Below, in pieces: positions 17,731-26,241 of a stretch of DNA of 58,065 nt. Every line of letters starts with the position of its first letter. Within the stretch, counting starts at the first letter, position 1. The notes under the pieces were generated by a model. That model was not told the DNA's origin and made no database searches. It saw only the letters and a list, made by a program, of their open reading frames with translations. Source of the stretch: a bacterium (GTDB lineage: Bacteria > SZUA-79 > Acidulodesulfobacterales > Acidulodesulfobacteraceae); the NCBI GenBank assembly GCA_021794335.1, contig JAJYQZ010000330.1, positions 1-58,065 on the forward strand, given 5' to 3'. Position numbers and translations under genes: made by a program.

Positions 17731-19134
17731 ATGAATATGAATAAAATATATAAAAGCAAAAAGGTTATTTTTACGGTATTTTTGTCGGCTGCACTGCTTC
17801 TGCCGTTAATGCCGTCAAAATTTTCAAAAAGCGCATTTGCTTTTAAAGCGGCTATTGAACCGAATATATCAATAAATCAGGCGTTTATATATGCGTTAAA
17901 ATACAACAAAATGCTAAGATTGGAAAAAATTAAACTTAACGGCGCCGGATATGAGAAAAATGAAGCTATGAGCGGTTTTTTTCCAAAAATTAATTTCGAC
18001 GAAATTTATATGAACACCGATAACCCTTTATATGCTTTCGGAAACGTTCTGAATCAGAGAATATTGACCAATCAGAACGTTCAATCGTATTTCAGTCCAA
18101 GTTTTTTAAATAATCCGGGGATTATACATAATTTCGAATCGGAGTTTTCAATAGAACAGCCGATATTTATGGGCGGAGAAATATACTTTGGATATAAAAG
18201 GGCTCAACTTCATATGCAGTCTGTAAAAAAAGGATTAAGCGAAACTAAGCAGAAAGTTTTATACGGCGTAGCAAAGGCATATTATTCCGTTATACTGGCT
18301 AAAAAATACGTCAACCTGATGAAAAGCATGCTGAAAACGGCAGAAAATTATAAAACGCTTTCCGAAAATTTATTTAAAGCCGGACAGGTGGTATCTTCCG
18401 ACGTATTAAGGGCAAAAGTAGAAGTTGCAAAAATGAAAGAAAAACTCGCGTCCGCCGAAAAAAATTACAGGCTGGCAAAATACTTTTTAAATATAACGAT
18501 AGGGCTTCCTATAAATTCTAACTACGCAATTACAAGCAAACTAAAAAATAGTCCGTTAAGAAAAACAGTTAGTATTTCATCTATGCAAAAAACGGCATTT
18601 AGAAAAAGACCGGATTATAAAGCGCTTCTGCTTAACAAAAAAAATATGGAATTGGGCGTCAAATCTGCTTACGGTAAATTTTTGCCCAAGTTAATGGCCG
18701 GATACGATTATTTCAGCAACGGACCGGCTATACATCCGGACGATTCCTACAGCTATGCTTTTACCGTCATGCTGCATTTTAATATTTTTTCCGGGCTTTA
18801 CGACTATAATAATTTGCAGAAATCTAAAAGTTCATACAACACGATGCTTGAATACCAGGGGCTTTTAAAGGACAAAATTAAAATGCAGGTTAGACAAGCA
18901 TATTTGCAGTATAAAACAGACTTGCTTAACGCCGACGTCGCCAAGCTTGCCGCATTAAATGCCAAGCAGACGCTTAGAATTACGACTAACAGGTACAAAG
19001 CAGGCATGACGACCTTAATTAATTTAGACAGGACGCTCGACGAATATAAGGCCGCTAAATTAAATTATCTAAACACGTTATTCAAGCTCAATACCGATAA
19101 ATATTATATAAAACTCGTCACCGGAACGCTGTAA
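17731..19134 (+). CDS. TolC-family outer-membrane efflux protein
   Basis: A 467-residue outer-membrane channel subunit. A signal peptide (KKVIFTVFLSAALLLPLMP, about 10-28) is followed by two long helical repeats typical of OEP proteins: AKAYYSVILAKKYVNLM with NLFKAGQVVSSDVLRAKVEVA in the first half, and VRQAYLQYKTDLLNADVA with NRYKAGMTTLINLDRTLDEY in the second. It would form the trimeric exit duct of a tripartite pump. No periplasmic adaptor or inner-membrane pump is adjacent; its neighbour is an ArsR-type regulator, so metal-regulated expression is plausible. No Shine-Dalgarno is evident. Confidence 0.87.
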   Translation: MNMNKIYKSKKVIFTVFLSAALLLPLMPSKFSKSAFAFKAAIEPNISINQAFIYALKYNKMLRLEKIKLNGAGYEKNEAMSGFFPKINFDEIYMNTDNPLYAFGNVLNQRILTNQNVQSYFSPSFLNNPGIIHNFESEFSIEQPIFMGGEIYFGYKRAQLHMQSVKKGLSETKQKVLYGVAKAYYSVILAKKYVNLMKSMLKTAENYKTLSENLFKAGQVVSSDVLRAKVEVAKMKEKLASAEKNYRLAKYFLNITIGLPINSNYAITSKLKNSPLRKTVSISSMQKTAFRKRPDYKALLLNKKNMELGVKSAYGKFLPKLMAGYDYFSNGPAIHPDDSYSYAFTVMLHFNIFSGLYDYNNLQKSKSSYNTMLEYQGLLKDKIKMQVRQAYLQYKTDLLNADVAKLAALNAKQTLRITTNRYKAGMTTLINLDRTLDEYKAAKLNYLNTLFKLNTDKYYIKLVTGTL

Positions 19135-19267
19135 AATATGCAGCATAATTATTTCAAAGATATACTCGCGATAGCGTTATAAATATGATATAATATTAAT
19201 AAGATTAGGATTAATTAAAATAAAATACGACGCATTAAAAAGTTATAAAAGGAGGAAAAGAGCTATT

Positions 19268-19489
19268 ATGCCTATATACGAATATGAATGTAAAAAATGC
19301 GGAAAAATATTTGAAGTTTATCAGAGACTCAGCGATAAAGCGGAGGATATAAAATGTCCGATATGCGGCGCAGAAAAACCGGTCAAAAGAGTCAGCTCAT
19401 TCAGCAGCTGCGGCAGCGGATACGATTCCGGGTATGGATCGTCCGGCGGTTCGTGCGGAAGCGGCGGATATAGCAGCGGTTTCGGCTGA
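19268..19489 (+). CDS. FmdB-family zinc-ribbon protein
   Basis: A 73-residue small protein starting MPIYEYECKKCG, with a zinc ribbon of two CxxC knuckles (CKKCG near residue 8 and CPICG near residue 36) and a Gly/Ser/Cys-rich tail (SSCGSGYDSGYGSSGGSCG). This is the putative regulatory protein family FmdB, whose function is poorly defined. AGGAGG sits about 11 bases before the ATG. A strong terminator follows at 19550, so the transcript ends here. The cysteine-rich tail beyond the ribbon is common in this family. Confidence 0.88.
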   Translation: MPIYEYECKKCGKIFEVYQRLSDKAEDIKCPICGAEKPVKRVSSFSSCGSGYDSGYGSSGGSCGSGGYSSGFG

Positions 19490-19549
19490 GCATAAATTCG
19501 GGCGGTTCGCCTGAATTAATTTTTAAGTTTTGAGTTTTGAGATATTTTA

Positions 19550-19592
19550 AGCCTAAAAAGACAAAAAGTTTCACGTCTTTTTAGGCTTTTTT
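19550..19592 (+). terminator. rho-independent terminator
   Basis: AGCCTAAAAAGAC (19550-19562) pairs perfectly with GTCTTTTTAGGCT (19575-19587), a 13-bp stem with a 12-nt loop, followed by TTTTT. It ends the FmdB-like gene and lies in the convergent gap before the GT8 gene. Confidence 0.9.
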
Positions 19593-19621
19593 GTTTATAC
19601 TACACCTAAATCTGACACATC

Positions 19622-20568
19622 CTATGTTATTTTATCTGTGACGACTTTATTTTTTTTCATCAGCTTAATATTTCTTTTTATATATATTTTAAGATTTGGT
19701 AATAAAAATTTTATAATATTAACAACGGTTAAATCTTCCGGTAAATATTTTTTGAACGGCGTCATTTTGAGATATTTCCAGTATAAATATTTATATGGAT
19801 GGGTATTACAAAAGCTCGAAGGTTTAATCCTGTTGCATAGTGCATTATGATTGGATTATTCTTTGCTTCCAATATGTCTTGCAAAGAGCATTTGCATTGG
19901 TTTTTTCTAAAAAAATATTTACGGAAAATAAACGGTAAAACATTATATGCCATGGGTAATTTCAGCCATTTTCCGTTAATTACGCTATTTAGTCCGTCTT
20001 GGTCGGGAAATTTTATTATATCTGGATTTTTATTTATAAATTCAATTGCTTTTTCAGAAATATTATCGCGTTTCCATAGTTTATTATTTAATAAAATAAC
20101 ACCACCATTGAAATGTTCGGTATCCGGATTCATATGCAATGATTTATTTCTCGTAATATCAGCGTAAGGATCACATACTGCCGCAATATAATTATCTCCG
20201 AATTCTAAATTAAATAATTCCTCAATAGAGCCGTTTACCGCTAAATCGCAATCAAGATACAAAACCTTATCATCCTCAATAAAATCAGGTATCATAAATC
20301 TGTAATATGTAGCTTTTGTAAAATGGTAACCAGTTATCATTTTATCAAATATTTCATTTTTTATTAAAATTTGGTTTATTTCCGCATCATATTTTTCTGT
20401 AATTAATTTTAATTTTTTGAAATTATTTTCATCTATCTGTGACTCTTCAGATATAATATAAACAATAAATTTCATAGATTTATTGTTTTCTAACAATGAA
20501 GCCAGCGCTACCGCTAAATGCTGAATATAATTTTTATCGGTTGCGAATACTACGCTATATTTTTTCAT
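19622..20568 (-). pseudogene. GT8-family glycosyltransferase with a frameshift near its C-terminus
   Basis: The first 249 codons encode a GT8 enzyme (LPS glucosyl/galactosyltransferase type): VVFATDKNYIQHLAVALASL at the N-terminus, the metal-binding VLYLDCDLAVNGS (about 93-105), HFNGGVILLN and a final IIMHYATG. The ORF then runs out of frame and stops at 19762. Restoring one base at the run 19823-19825 opens another 66 codons, reading PSSFCNTHPYKYLYWKYLK and ending at 19622; this is the normal C-terminal donor region of GT8 proteins. So the gene is either a recent pseudogene or a homopolymer sequencing error. It is more AT-rich than its neighbours, consistent with acquired surface-glycan genes. 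Confidence 0.8.
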
Positions 20569-20611
20569 ATATTAAATTATTTCTAAAATATACAAGCTAT
20601 TAATAAAGATA

Positions 20612-22387
20612 TCAAAAAATAAGTTCCTTGATTCTTGAGTACAAAGCGTCGAGACTGTCGAAGGTTTCTTTTGAGGAGTCTTTTTTTATTTCGAGTTCGT
20701 ATCTGCTTTCTTTAACGGTTCTATTTCCTATGACTACTTTAAAAGGAATTCCGATGAGGTCGATATCCTTGAGTTTAATGCCGGCGGACAGTTTTCTGTC
20801 GTCGTAAAGGACGTCGGCTCCCATAGAGGTTAAATCCTTATAAATTTTTTCGGAAATTCCGGTAATCTTTTCGTCGTTAACGTTAAGATTAACGACGGCT
20901 AACGCAAAAGGGCTTATAGAAACGGGGAGATTAATACCGTTTTCGTCGGAGAATACTTCGATGAGGGTCTGTAAAGTTCTGCCGACGCCTATTCCGTAAC
21001 AGCCCATGACGAAATATTTAGATTCGCCTTTTTCGTCGAGAAATTTTGCGTTTAAAGCTTTTGAATATTTTTCTCCGAGTTTAAATATATGACCGAGTTC
21101 TATAGCATTTTTTACGTCTAATATTCCCTGGCATTTTACGCACTTATCGCCTGCCTGCACGCTTCTTATATCCGCGGCTATATCGAAATTAAAATCTCGT
21201 CCGGGTTTAACGTTTGCCATATGCCGGTCTTTTTCGTTGGCGCCGGTGATCCAGTATTCCGAATTTTTAATCTCTTCGTCTATTACTATAAGTATGTTGC
21301 CGTCTGCGCATGCATTTAAATCCTCATCGCCATTACCGGTATTGCCTGTCTCGCCGCTTTGCTTTTTTAAACCGAAAGGACCTGCAAAGCCGCAAGGCGC
21401 TCCGGTTATTTTTTCGACGTCCTGCTCTTTTGCAAGAAACAGATTTTTAATTTTTACCGCTTTCTTTAACTTGCGTTCGTTTATTTCCCTGTCGCCCCTT
21501 ACTAATGCCGCAATAAAGCCTATTTCCGATTCATATATTATTGTTTTGGCAAAACAGGTTTTATCCACTTTAAGGTATTCCGCTACCTCTTCCACCGATT
21601 TTTTATCAGGCGTGGAAAGCTTGGTCATTCTCGGCTGCCTGCACGAATCAAGCGGACCGTTATAATCGGAAACGGATTCGGCTTCGTCGATTGAAGCCGC
21701 ATAGCCGCAGTTATTGCATATTACTATTTTATCTTCTCCGTATTCGGAAAAAACCATCAGCTCTTCGGAATAATTTCCTCCGATTTCACCCGCCTCGGCT
21801 TTAATAAATTTAAAATCGAATCCTAATCTTTTGAATATATTTTCATACGCATGCTTCATTTTTTTATAGCTTTCGTCCAATCCTTTTTCGTCGGTATCGA
21901 AACTGTAAGCGTCCTTCATAATAAACTCTTTTGCGCGCATAAGACCGAATCTCGGACGCATCTCGTCCCTGAATTTAAGATGAATCTGATAAAGAGTTAA
22001 AGGAAGTTCCTTGTATGACCTTACGTTTTTCTTAACTAAATCCGTAATGACCTCTTCGTAAGTAGGAGCTAAGCAAAAGTCTCTGTCCTGCCTGTCTTTA
22101 AAACGAAGAAGTTCTTTGCCGTAATCTTCGTCCCTTCCCGACTCTTTCCAGATTTCCAGCGGCTGAACGAAAGGCATGGAAAGTTCTACGGCACCCGCCG
22201 AATTCATCTCCTGCCTTATTATTTCTTCTAACTTGCGGAGGCTCTTTAAGCCTAGAGGAAGATACGTGTATATTCCGCCGGACAGCTGCCTTACGTAACC
22301 CGCCCTTAACAGCAGTTTGTGGCTTTTAAGAACGGCTTCTTTCGGATCTTCTTTTAAAGAAGGAATAAAAAAATTTGAATATCGCAC
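20612..22387 (-). CDS. proS: prolyl-tRNA synthetase
   Basis: A 591-residue class II synthetase that charges tRNA-Pro. Motif 1/2 signatures are LLRAGYVRQLSGGIYTYLPLG (first 20 residues of that block near 26-46), PTYEEVITDLVKK and FRDEMRPRFGLMRAKEF. An editing (INS) domain of the bacterial long form lies at about 220-400 (FAKTIIYES, KNLFLAKEQDVEKITG), and motif 3 MGCYGIGVGRTLQTL near 455. A disordered GETGNTGNGDED insertion sits in the editing domain. The start is a GTG with AAAGGAG 7 bases upstream. ispG follows upstream with a 24-bp gap, forming the ispG-proS operon. Confidence 0.96.
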   Translation of the reverse strand: MRYSNFFIPSLKEDPKEAVLKSHKLLLRAGYVRQLSGGIYTYLPLGLKSLRKLEEIIRQEMNSAGAVELSMPFVQPLEIWKESGRDEDYGKELLRFKDRQDRDFCLAPTYEEVITDLVKKNVRSYKELPLTLYQIHLKFRDEMRPRFGLMRAKEFIMKDAYSFDTDEKGLDESYKKMKHAYENIFKRLGFDFKFIKAEAGEIGGNYSEELMVFSEYGEDKIVICNNCGYAASIDEAESVSDYNGPLDSCRQPRMTKLSTPDKKSVEEVAEYLKVDKTCFAKTIIYESEIGFIAALVRGDREINERKLKKAVKIKNLFLAKEQDVEKITGAPCGFAGPFGLKKQSGETGNTGNGDEDLNACADGNILIVIDEEIKNSEYWITGANEKDRHMANVKPGRDFNFDIAADIRSVQAGDKCVKCQGILDVKNAIELGHIFKLGEKYSKALNAKFLDEKGESKYFVMGCYGIGVGRTLQTLIEVFSDENGINLPVSISPFALAVVNLNVNDEKITGISEKIYKDLTSMGADVLYDDRKLSAGIKLKDIDLIGIPFKVVIGNRTVKESRYELEIKKDSSKETFDSLDALYSRIKELIF

Positions 22388-22411
22388 TATAAACTCCTTT
22401 ATATTTAATAT

Positions 22412-23488
22412 TTATTTATAATCTATTTTTTCGCCCGTTATACTTTCTATTTGGCTTATTAACGCCTTTAATATTTCTTTATTATCGAATTTTCCTATAA
22501 CCTTTCCTTTAGAAAACAAAACCGACTTTTCCCTGCCTCCGGCAATGCCGGCGTCGGCATGTTTGGATTCGCCGGGTCCGTTTACTACGCACCCCATTAT
22601 CGCTACCTTTATATCGGACTTTATTTTAGCAGAAATCTTTTCGAATTTTTTAGCTATATTTACTATGTCTATTTCCGTTCTGGCACACGTAGGACAGGAC
22701 ATAAGCTGAACTCCGCCTCGCCTTAAACCTAAATCCCTGAGTATATTATAACCGGCAATAACCTCCATAACGGGGTCGTCGCTGAGCGAAACCCTTATCG
22801 TGTCTCCCAACCCTTCATAAAGCAGTATGCCGAGTCCTACTCCCGATTTTATTGCTCCTGAAAATACCGTTCCCGCTTCGGTTATGCCTATATGAAAAGG
22901 ATAATCCACCTTTTCGGCTAAAAGTTTATACCCTCTTACCGTCGTTAAAACGTCCGTCGATTTTAAAGAAATTTTAATATCGTAAAAAGATTCGTCTTCC
23001 AATATTTTAATGTGTTTCAAACCGCTTTCGACCATTGCGGCGGCAAAATCTCCTCCGTTTTTATCCAGAACGCCTTTTTCTAAAGACCCTGAATTAACGC
23101 CTATTCTTATCGGCACGTTTTTGTCTTTGCAGGCGCTTACAACCTCTTTCACTTTTTGCCTGCCGCCTATATTTCCGGGATTTATCCTTAAACCTGCGGC
23201 TCCGGCTTTGAGCGATGCAAGCGCAAGCCTGTGGTCGAAATGAATATCCGCTATTATAGGAACTTTTACGTTTTTTACGATTTCCTTTAAGGACTCTGCG
23301 GCCAAATCAGTATTTACCGATACCCTGACTATTTCGCAGTTATAGCTTTCTAAATTTTTTATCTGCTTTACGGTAGCGGCGGAATCCTCGGTAAGCGTAT
23401 TAGTCATCGACTGGACGCTGACCGGCGATTCGGAACCTACGGCGACGCCGCCTATATTTATCGTCCGCGTTTTTCTTCTTTTTATCAT
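22412..23488 (-). CDS. ispG: 4-hydroxy-3-methylbut-2-en-1-yl diphosphate synthase
   Basis: A 358-residue iron-sulfur enzyme of the non-mevalonate isoprenoid pathway. The TIM-barrel half shows VQSMTNTLTEDSAATV (about 24-39), VPIIADIHFDHRLALA and GLRINPGNIG; the 4Fe-4S half carries CPTCART (about 265-271) and GCVVNGPGE (about 299-307), with the expected cysteines. It is the first gene of an operon with proS. The ribosome site before the ATG is poor. A palindromic repeat lies in its upstream region. Confidence 0.95.
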   Translation of the reverse strand: MIKRRKTRTINIGGVAVGSESPVSVQSMTNTLTEDSAATVKQIKNLESYNCEIVRVSVNTDLAAESLKEIVKNVKVPIIADIHFDHRLALASLKAGAAGLRINPGNIGGRQKVKEVVSACKDKNVPIRIGVNSGSLEKGVLDKNGGDFAAAMVESGLKHIKILEDESFYDIKISLKSTDVLTTVRGYKLLAEKVDYPFHIGITEAGTVFSGAIKSGVGLGILLYEGLGDTIRVSLSDDPVMEVIAGYNILRDLGLRRGGVQLMSCPTCARTEIDIVNIAKKFEKISAKIKSDIKVAIMGCVVNGPGESKHADAGIAGGREKSVLFSKGKVIGKFDNKEILKALISQIESITGEKIDYK

Positions 23489-23503
23489 TATTATTTTTTA
23501 AAT

Positions 23504-23532
23504 ACGGGGACAGAATTGAATTCTGTCCCCGT
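23504..23532. repeat. 29-bp perfect palindrome, second copy of the REP-like repeat
   Basis: A perfect palindrome with 14-bp arms (ACGGGGACAGAATT and AATTCTGTCCCCGT) around a single G. Its core matches the repeat at 14457-14480. Both copies lie between divergent genes, close to the start of the minus-strand gene, so they are not ordinary transcription terminators. Confidence 0.75.
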
Positions 23533-23641
23533 CACAAATTATCCTTATTTTACCGTTTTTAAATTTTGATTTATATATTATAATATATCGGGTAGAAAAA
23601 AATAACTATAATTTATAATAAGCAGGATTAATATTTATATC

Positions 23642-24574
23642 ATGTTTGAATTTTTAAGGGACAAAGTTTATACGATAGACGGCAATAAAATAAGGCTTTT
23701 GTCTATAATTCTATCCTTAATAATAATACTGGCGTCGTATTTAATAGCGTTTTTATTTGCTTATATTATCAAAAAAGAGTTCAGAAAAAACAGGACCATA
23801 AACAAATCGTTCGTAAAAACCGTAATCAGGTTTATTAAATATATAATTTTAATAATAGGCTTTTTTATAGCATTTCAGGTTTTAGGCATAAACTTAAGTT
23901 CGTTGGCTTTTCTTGCCGGCGTCATCGGTCTCGGCATAGGCTTCGGAATGCAGAATATTATAAGCAACTTCATTTCCGGCATCATTATTTTGTTTGAAAA
24001 ACCTATAAAGGAAGGCGAGTACGTCGAAGTTGCCGGATACGACGGCATAGTAAGCGACATAAGGGCAAGAAGCACGACTATAACGACAAGGGATAATATA
24101 TCTATAATAGTCCCTAATTCTAATTTTATAACCTCCAACGTTATAAACTGGTCGCACAAAGACCCTAAAATAAGGCTGCATATACCCTTGGGAATTGAAG
24201 AAACTGCATCGAAATTAGACCTTGCAAAAAAAGTTTTGCTTGAGATAGCCGATGAAAATGCCGAAGTTTTGAGAGAGCCTAAACCTTCAGTGTGGTTCGT
24301 CGGATTCGGTTCGTCTTCGTTCGACCTTGAGCTTATAGTCTGGATACAGTCCCCTATAAGAAGGCATTACGTCATAAGCGACATAAATTTTGAAATAGCT
24401 AAAAAGTTTGCGGAATACGATATAGATTTAACTTATCCGTGGACCAACCTCGTATTTAAAAACGGACTGCAGATTGGGAATCCGGATATAATCAGCAGCA
24501 TGATTAACGGCAACAGCGGCGCAGGCGGCAATAATAAAAACAATAATACCGCCGAAAGCAATTTGGACAAATAG
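23642..24574 (+). CDS. MscS-family mechanosensitive channel
   Basis: A 310-residue inner-membrane protein with three N-terminal membrane helices (about 19-40, 62-82, 88-108). The pore-lining TM3 reads LAFLAGVIGLGIGFGMQNII, with the Gly/Ala packing pattern of MscS, followed by the beta domain FEKPIKEGEYVEVAGYDGIV and RSTTITTRDNISIIVPNSNF. Such channels release solutes on osmotic downshock. The C-terminus ends in an Asn/Gly-rich low-complexity tail (about 285-308), similar in composition to the insertions seen in RecD2. It stands alone between ispG and the efflux operon. Confidence 0.92.
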   Translation: MFEFLRDKVYTIDGNKIRLLSIILSLIIILASYLIAFLFAYIIKKEFRKNRTINKSFVKTVIRFIKYIILIIGFFIAFQVLGINLSSLAFLAGVIGLGIGFGMQNIISNFISGIIILFEKPIKEGEYVEVAGYDGIVSDIRARSTTITTRDNISIIVPNSNFITSNVINWSHKDPKIRLHIPLGIEETASKLDLAKKVLLEIADENAEVLREPKPSVWFVGFGSSSFDLELIVWIQSPIRRHYVISDINFEIAKKFAEYDIDLTYPWTNLVFKNGLQIGNPDIISSMINGNSGAGGNNKNNNTAESNLDK

Positions 24575-24589
24575 ACGTATTTTATTTTG

Positions 24590-25000
24590 TTATTTCTTCA
24601 ACGATTCCAAATAAGAAGCCAATTCGTTTACTTCATATTGAGGTATATAGCTGTAAGACGGCATAATAACGTAATAAGTTTTACCTTGGATACTTATTTT
24701 ATCGCCTCTTTTAAAGTGAGAATTGGGATTTTGAATCTGCCGTACCGTCCAGTTAAAATCCGGCACCATATTCCCGTAATTAGAAAGCGACGGTCCAAGG
24801 CTGCCGCCGACGCCGTTAACGGAATGGCAATCGTCGCAGTTATAATAATGAAAAAGATATTTCCCCTGCAAATTATTATATGAGTAAGCTTTAGGCGCAA
24901 ATAAAATCGGGCTTAAAACAAACATGCACGCAAAAACTATAAATATATACGGTATATAAGTAAAAATAGCATTATTTTTTTTAATAATTTTCATATTCAT
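24590..25000 (-). CDS. membrane-anchored or secreted mono-haem cytochrome c
   Basis: A 136-residue c-type cytochrome. A signal peptide or anchor (about 12-36) exports it; the haem site CDDCH lies at about 54-58 and the distal methionine is probably in VIMPSYSY (about 111-118). The layout (GKYLFHYYNCDDCHSVNGVG, GPSLSNYG) fits class I cytochromes of the cytochrome c551/c553 type. It is the last gene of the minus-strand operon after emrA (22-bp gap) with GGAG before the ATG. Its presence in an efflux operon is odd and may reflect redox coupling or read-through expression. Confidence 0.85.
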   Translation of the reverse strand: MNMKIIKKNNAIFTYIPYIFIVFACMFVLSPILFAPKAYSYNNLQGKYLFHYYNCDDCHSVNGVGGSLGPSLSNYGNMVPDFNWTVRQIQNPNSHFKRGDKISIQGKTYYVIMPSYSYIPQYEVNELASYLESLKK

Positions 25001-25022
25001 ATCGGATGTCTCCTAAAAGTAT

Positions 25023-26192
25023 TTATTTTCTTCCTGATTTATTAGCCGTATTTATAGTTACTTCGACCATCATGCCGGGCTTTAAAAGATGATTTTTATC
25101 GTTTAATATCTGAATTCTTACGGGAAGCCTGTGGGTTACTTTGGTAAAAGTTCCCGAAGGATTATTAGTAGGAATTAAAGCAAATTTAGACGTCGTAACC
25201 GAGCCGACGAATTTAACCGTTCCCCTAAAAACTTTTCCCGGAAAAGAATCTACGGCAATCGTAACAGGGTCGCCTTTTTTAACGTTTCCTATAACGGTTT
25301 CTTTTACGTTTGCGGTAACCCAGACGCGCCTCAAATTATTTTCCATAACTATAGGCGTGCCGGGCGTAACATATTCTCCTGCGTAAGACATTTTTTCCGT
25401 AACCAAGCCGTTTATAGGAGAATAGATAAAAGTATTTTTGTAATTGGCGAGAGCTACTTTATAAGCTGCTTCAGCTACTTTAACCGCCTTTTTTAAAGGA
25501 ACAAGCGTGGTCAGCTTGTTTGCGTAAGTCACGCTCTTTACATACCTTGATTCTACGTAATTTCTTCTGGCGGTTCCGAGCGCCGACTCGGCAGATATAA
25601 GCGCCTGCCTTGAAATCAGATACTGCGTATTAAGGGTATCGAACTGTTCTTTCGTTATAAACTGTTTATTTAAAAGGGCAAGTCCCCTAAGGTAATTTTT
25701 TTTGGCAAGTATATACGACAATTTGGCTTTATGGAGATTTGCCAAAGCGGTCGTATAAGACAGTCTGTTAATATAGAACGAATTGTAGGAATTACCTATA
25801 AATTGCGCTACCGCTCCGCCGGCGCTGAATAGTTTTGCCTTTGCAAGTTTATAATTTTCTTTAGCCTGAAGCATTTCGGGATAGTACGTCGAATCGTTAA
25901 TTCTGGCGATCAGCTCGCCTTTTTTGACTATTTCGTTTTTATGCACGTAAACGGCTTTTATATTGCCCGGAACTATAGTGCTTATAGATACTATATGTCC
26001 GTCCACTTCCGCATCTTCGGTATATACGTGGGTAAGTCCGAAAATATACCATCTGAGTACGAAAATACCGCCTATAATTGCGATTAAAAGTATAATGGAA
26101 GCGGTAATAATATTTTTTTTGGTAAATTTACTGTCAGCTTCTTTTAAATCGGCGTTTTGCGCCGTTTCTATTTTTTCGTTTTCTCCGTTCAT
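25023..26192 (-). CDS. emrA: EmrA/HlyD-family membrane fusion protein
   Basis: A 389-residue periplasmic adaptor. One membrane helix (about 30-52) is followed by the lipoyl-like half motif YTEDAEVDGHIVSISTIVPG (about 57-76) and ARINDSTYYPEM, a long coiled-coil hairpin (about 95-230), and the second half motif YSPINGLVTEKMSYAGEYV with the beta-barrel section VWVTANVKETVIGNVKKGD. The length and motif set fit EmrA-type adaptors, which bridge an inner-membrane pump to a TolC channel. tolC lies 49 bp upstream in the operon, but no EmrB-like pump is nearby, so the pump partner must be encoded elsewhere. Confidence 0.87.
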   Translation of the reverse strand: MNGENEKIETAQNADLKEADSKFTKKNIITASIILLIAIIGGIFVLRWYIFGLTHVYTEDAEVDGHIVSISTIVPGNIKAVYVHKNEIVKKGELIARINDSTYYPEMLQAKENYKLAKAKLFSAGGAVAQFIGNSYNSFYINRLSYTTALANLHKAKLSYILAKKNYLRGLALLNKQFITKEQFDTLNTQYLISRQALISAESALGTARRNYVESRYVKSVTYANKLTTLVPLKKAVKVAEAAYKVALANYKNTFIYSPINGLVTEKMSYAGEYVTPGTPIVMENNLRRVWVTANVKETVIGNVKKGDPVTIAVDSFPGKVFRGTVKFVGSVTTSKFALIPTNNPSGTFTKVTHRLPVRIQILNDKNHLLKPGMMVEVTINTANKSGRK

Positions 26193-26241
26193 TCAGAATC
26201 ACCCGATTAATTATTTATTCGTTATTTATTTAATTGATTAT

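Noticed and set aside
14457..23532. Paired ends of one large transposon
   Set aside because: The two palindromes enclose only host housekeeping genes such as proS and ispG, and no transposase, so a composite element is unlikely.
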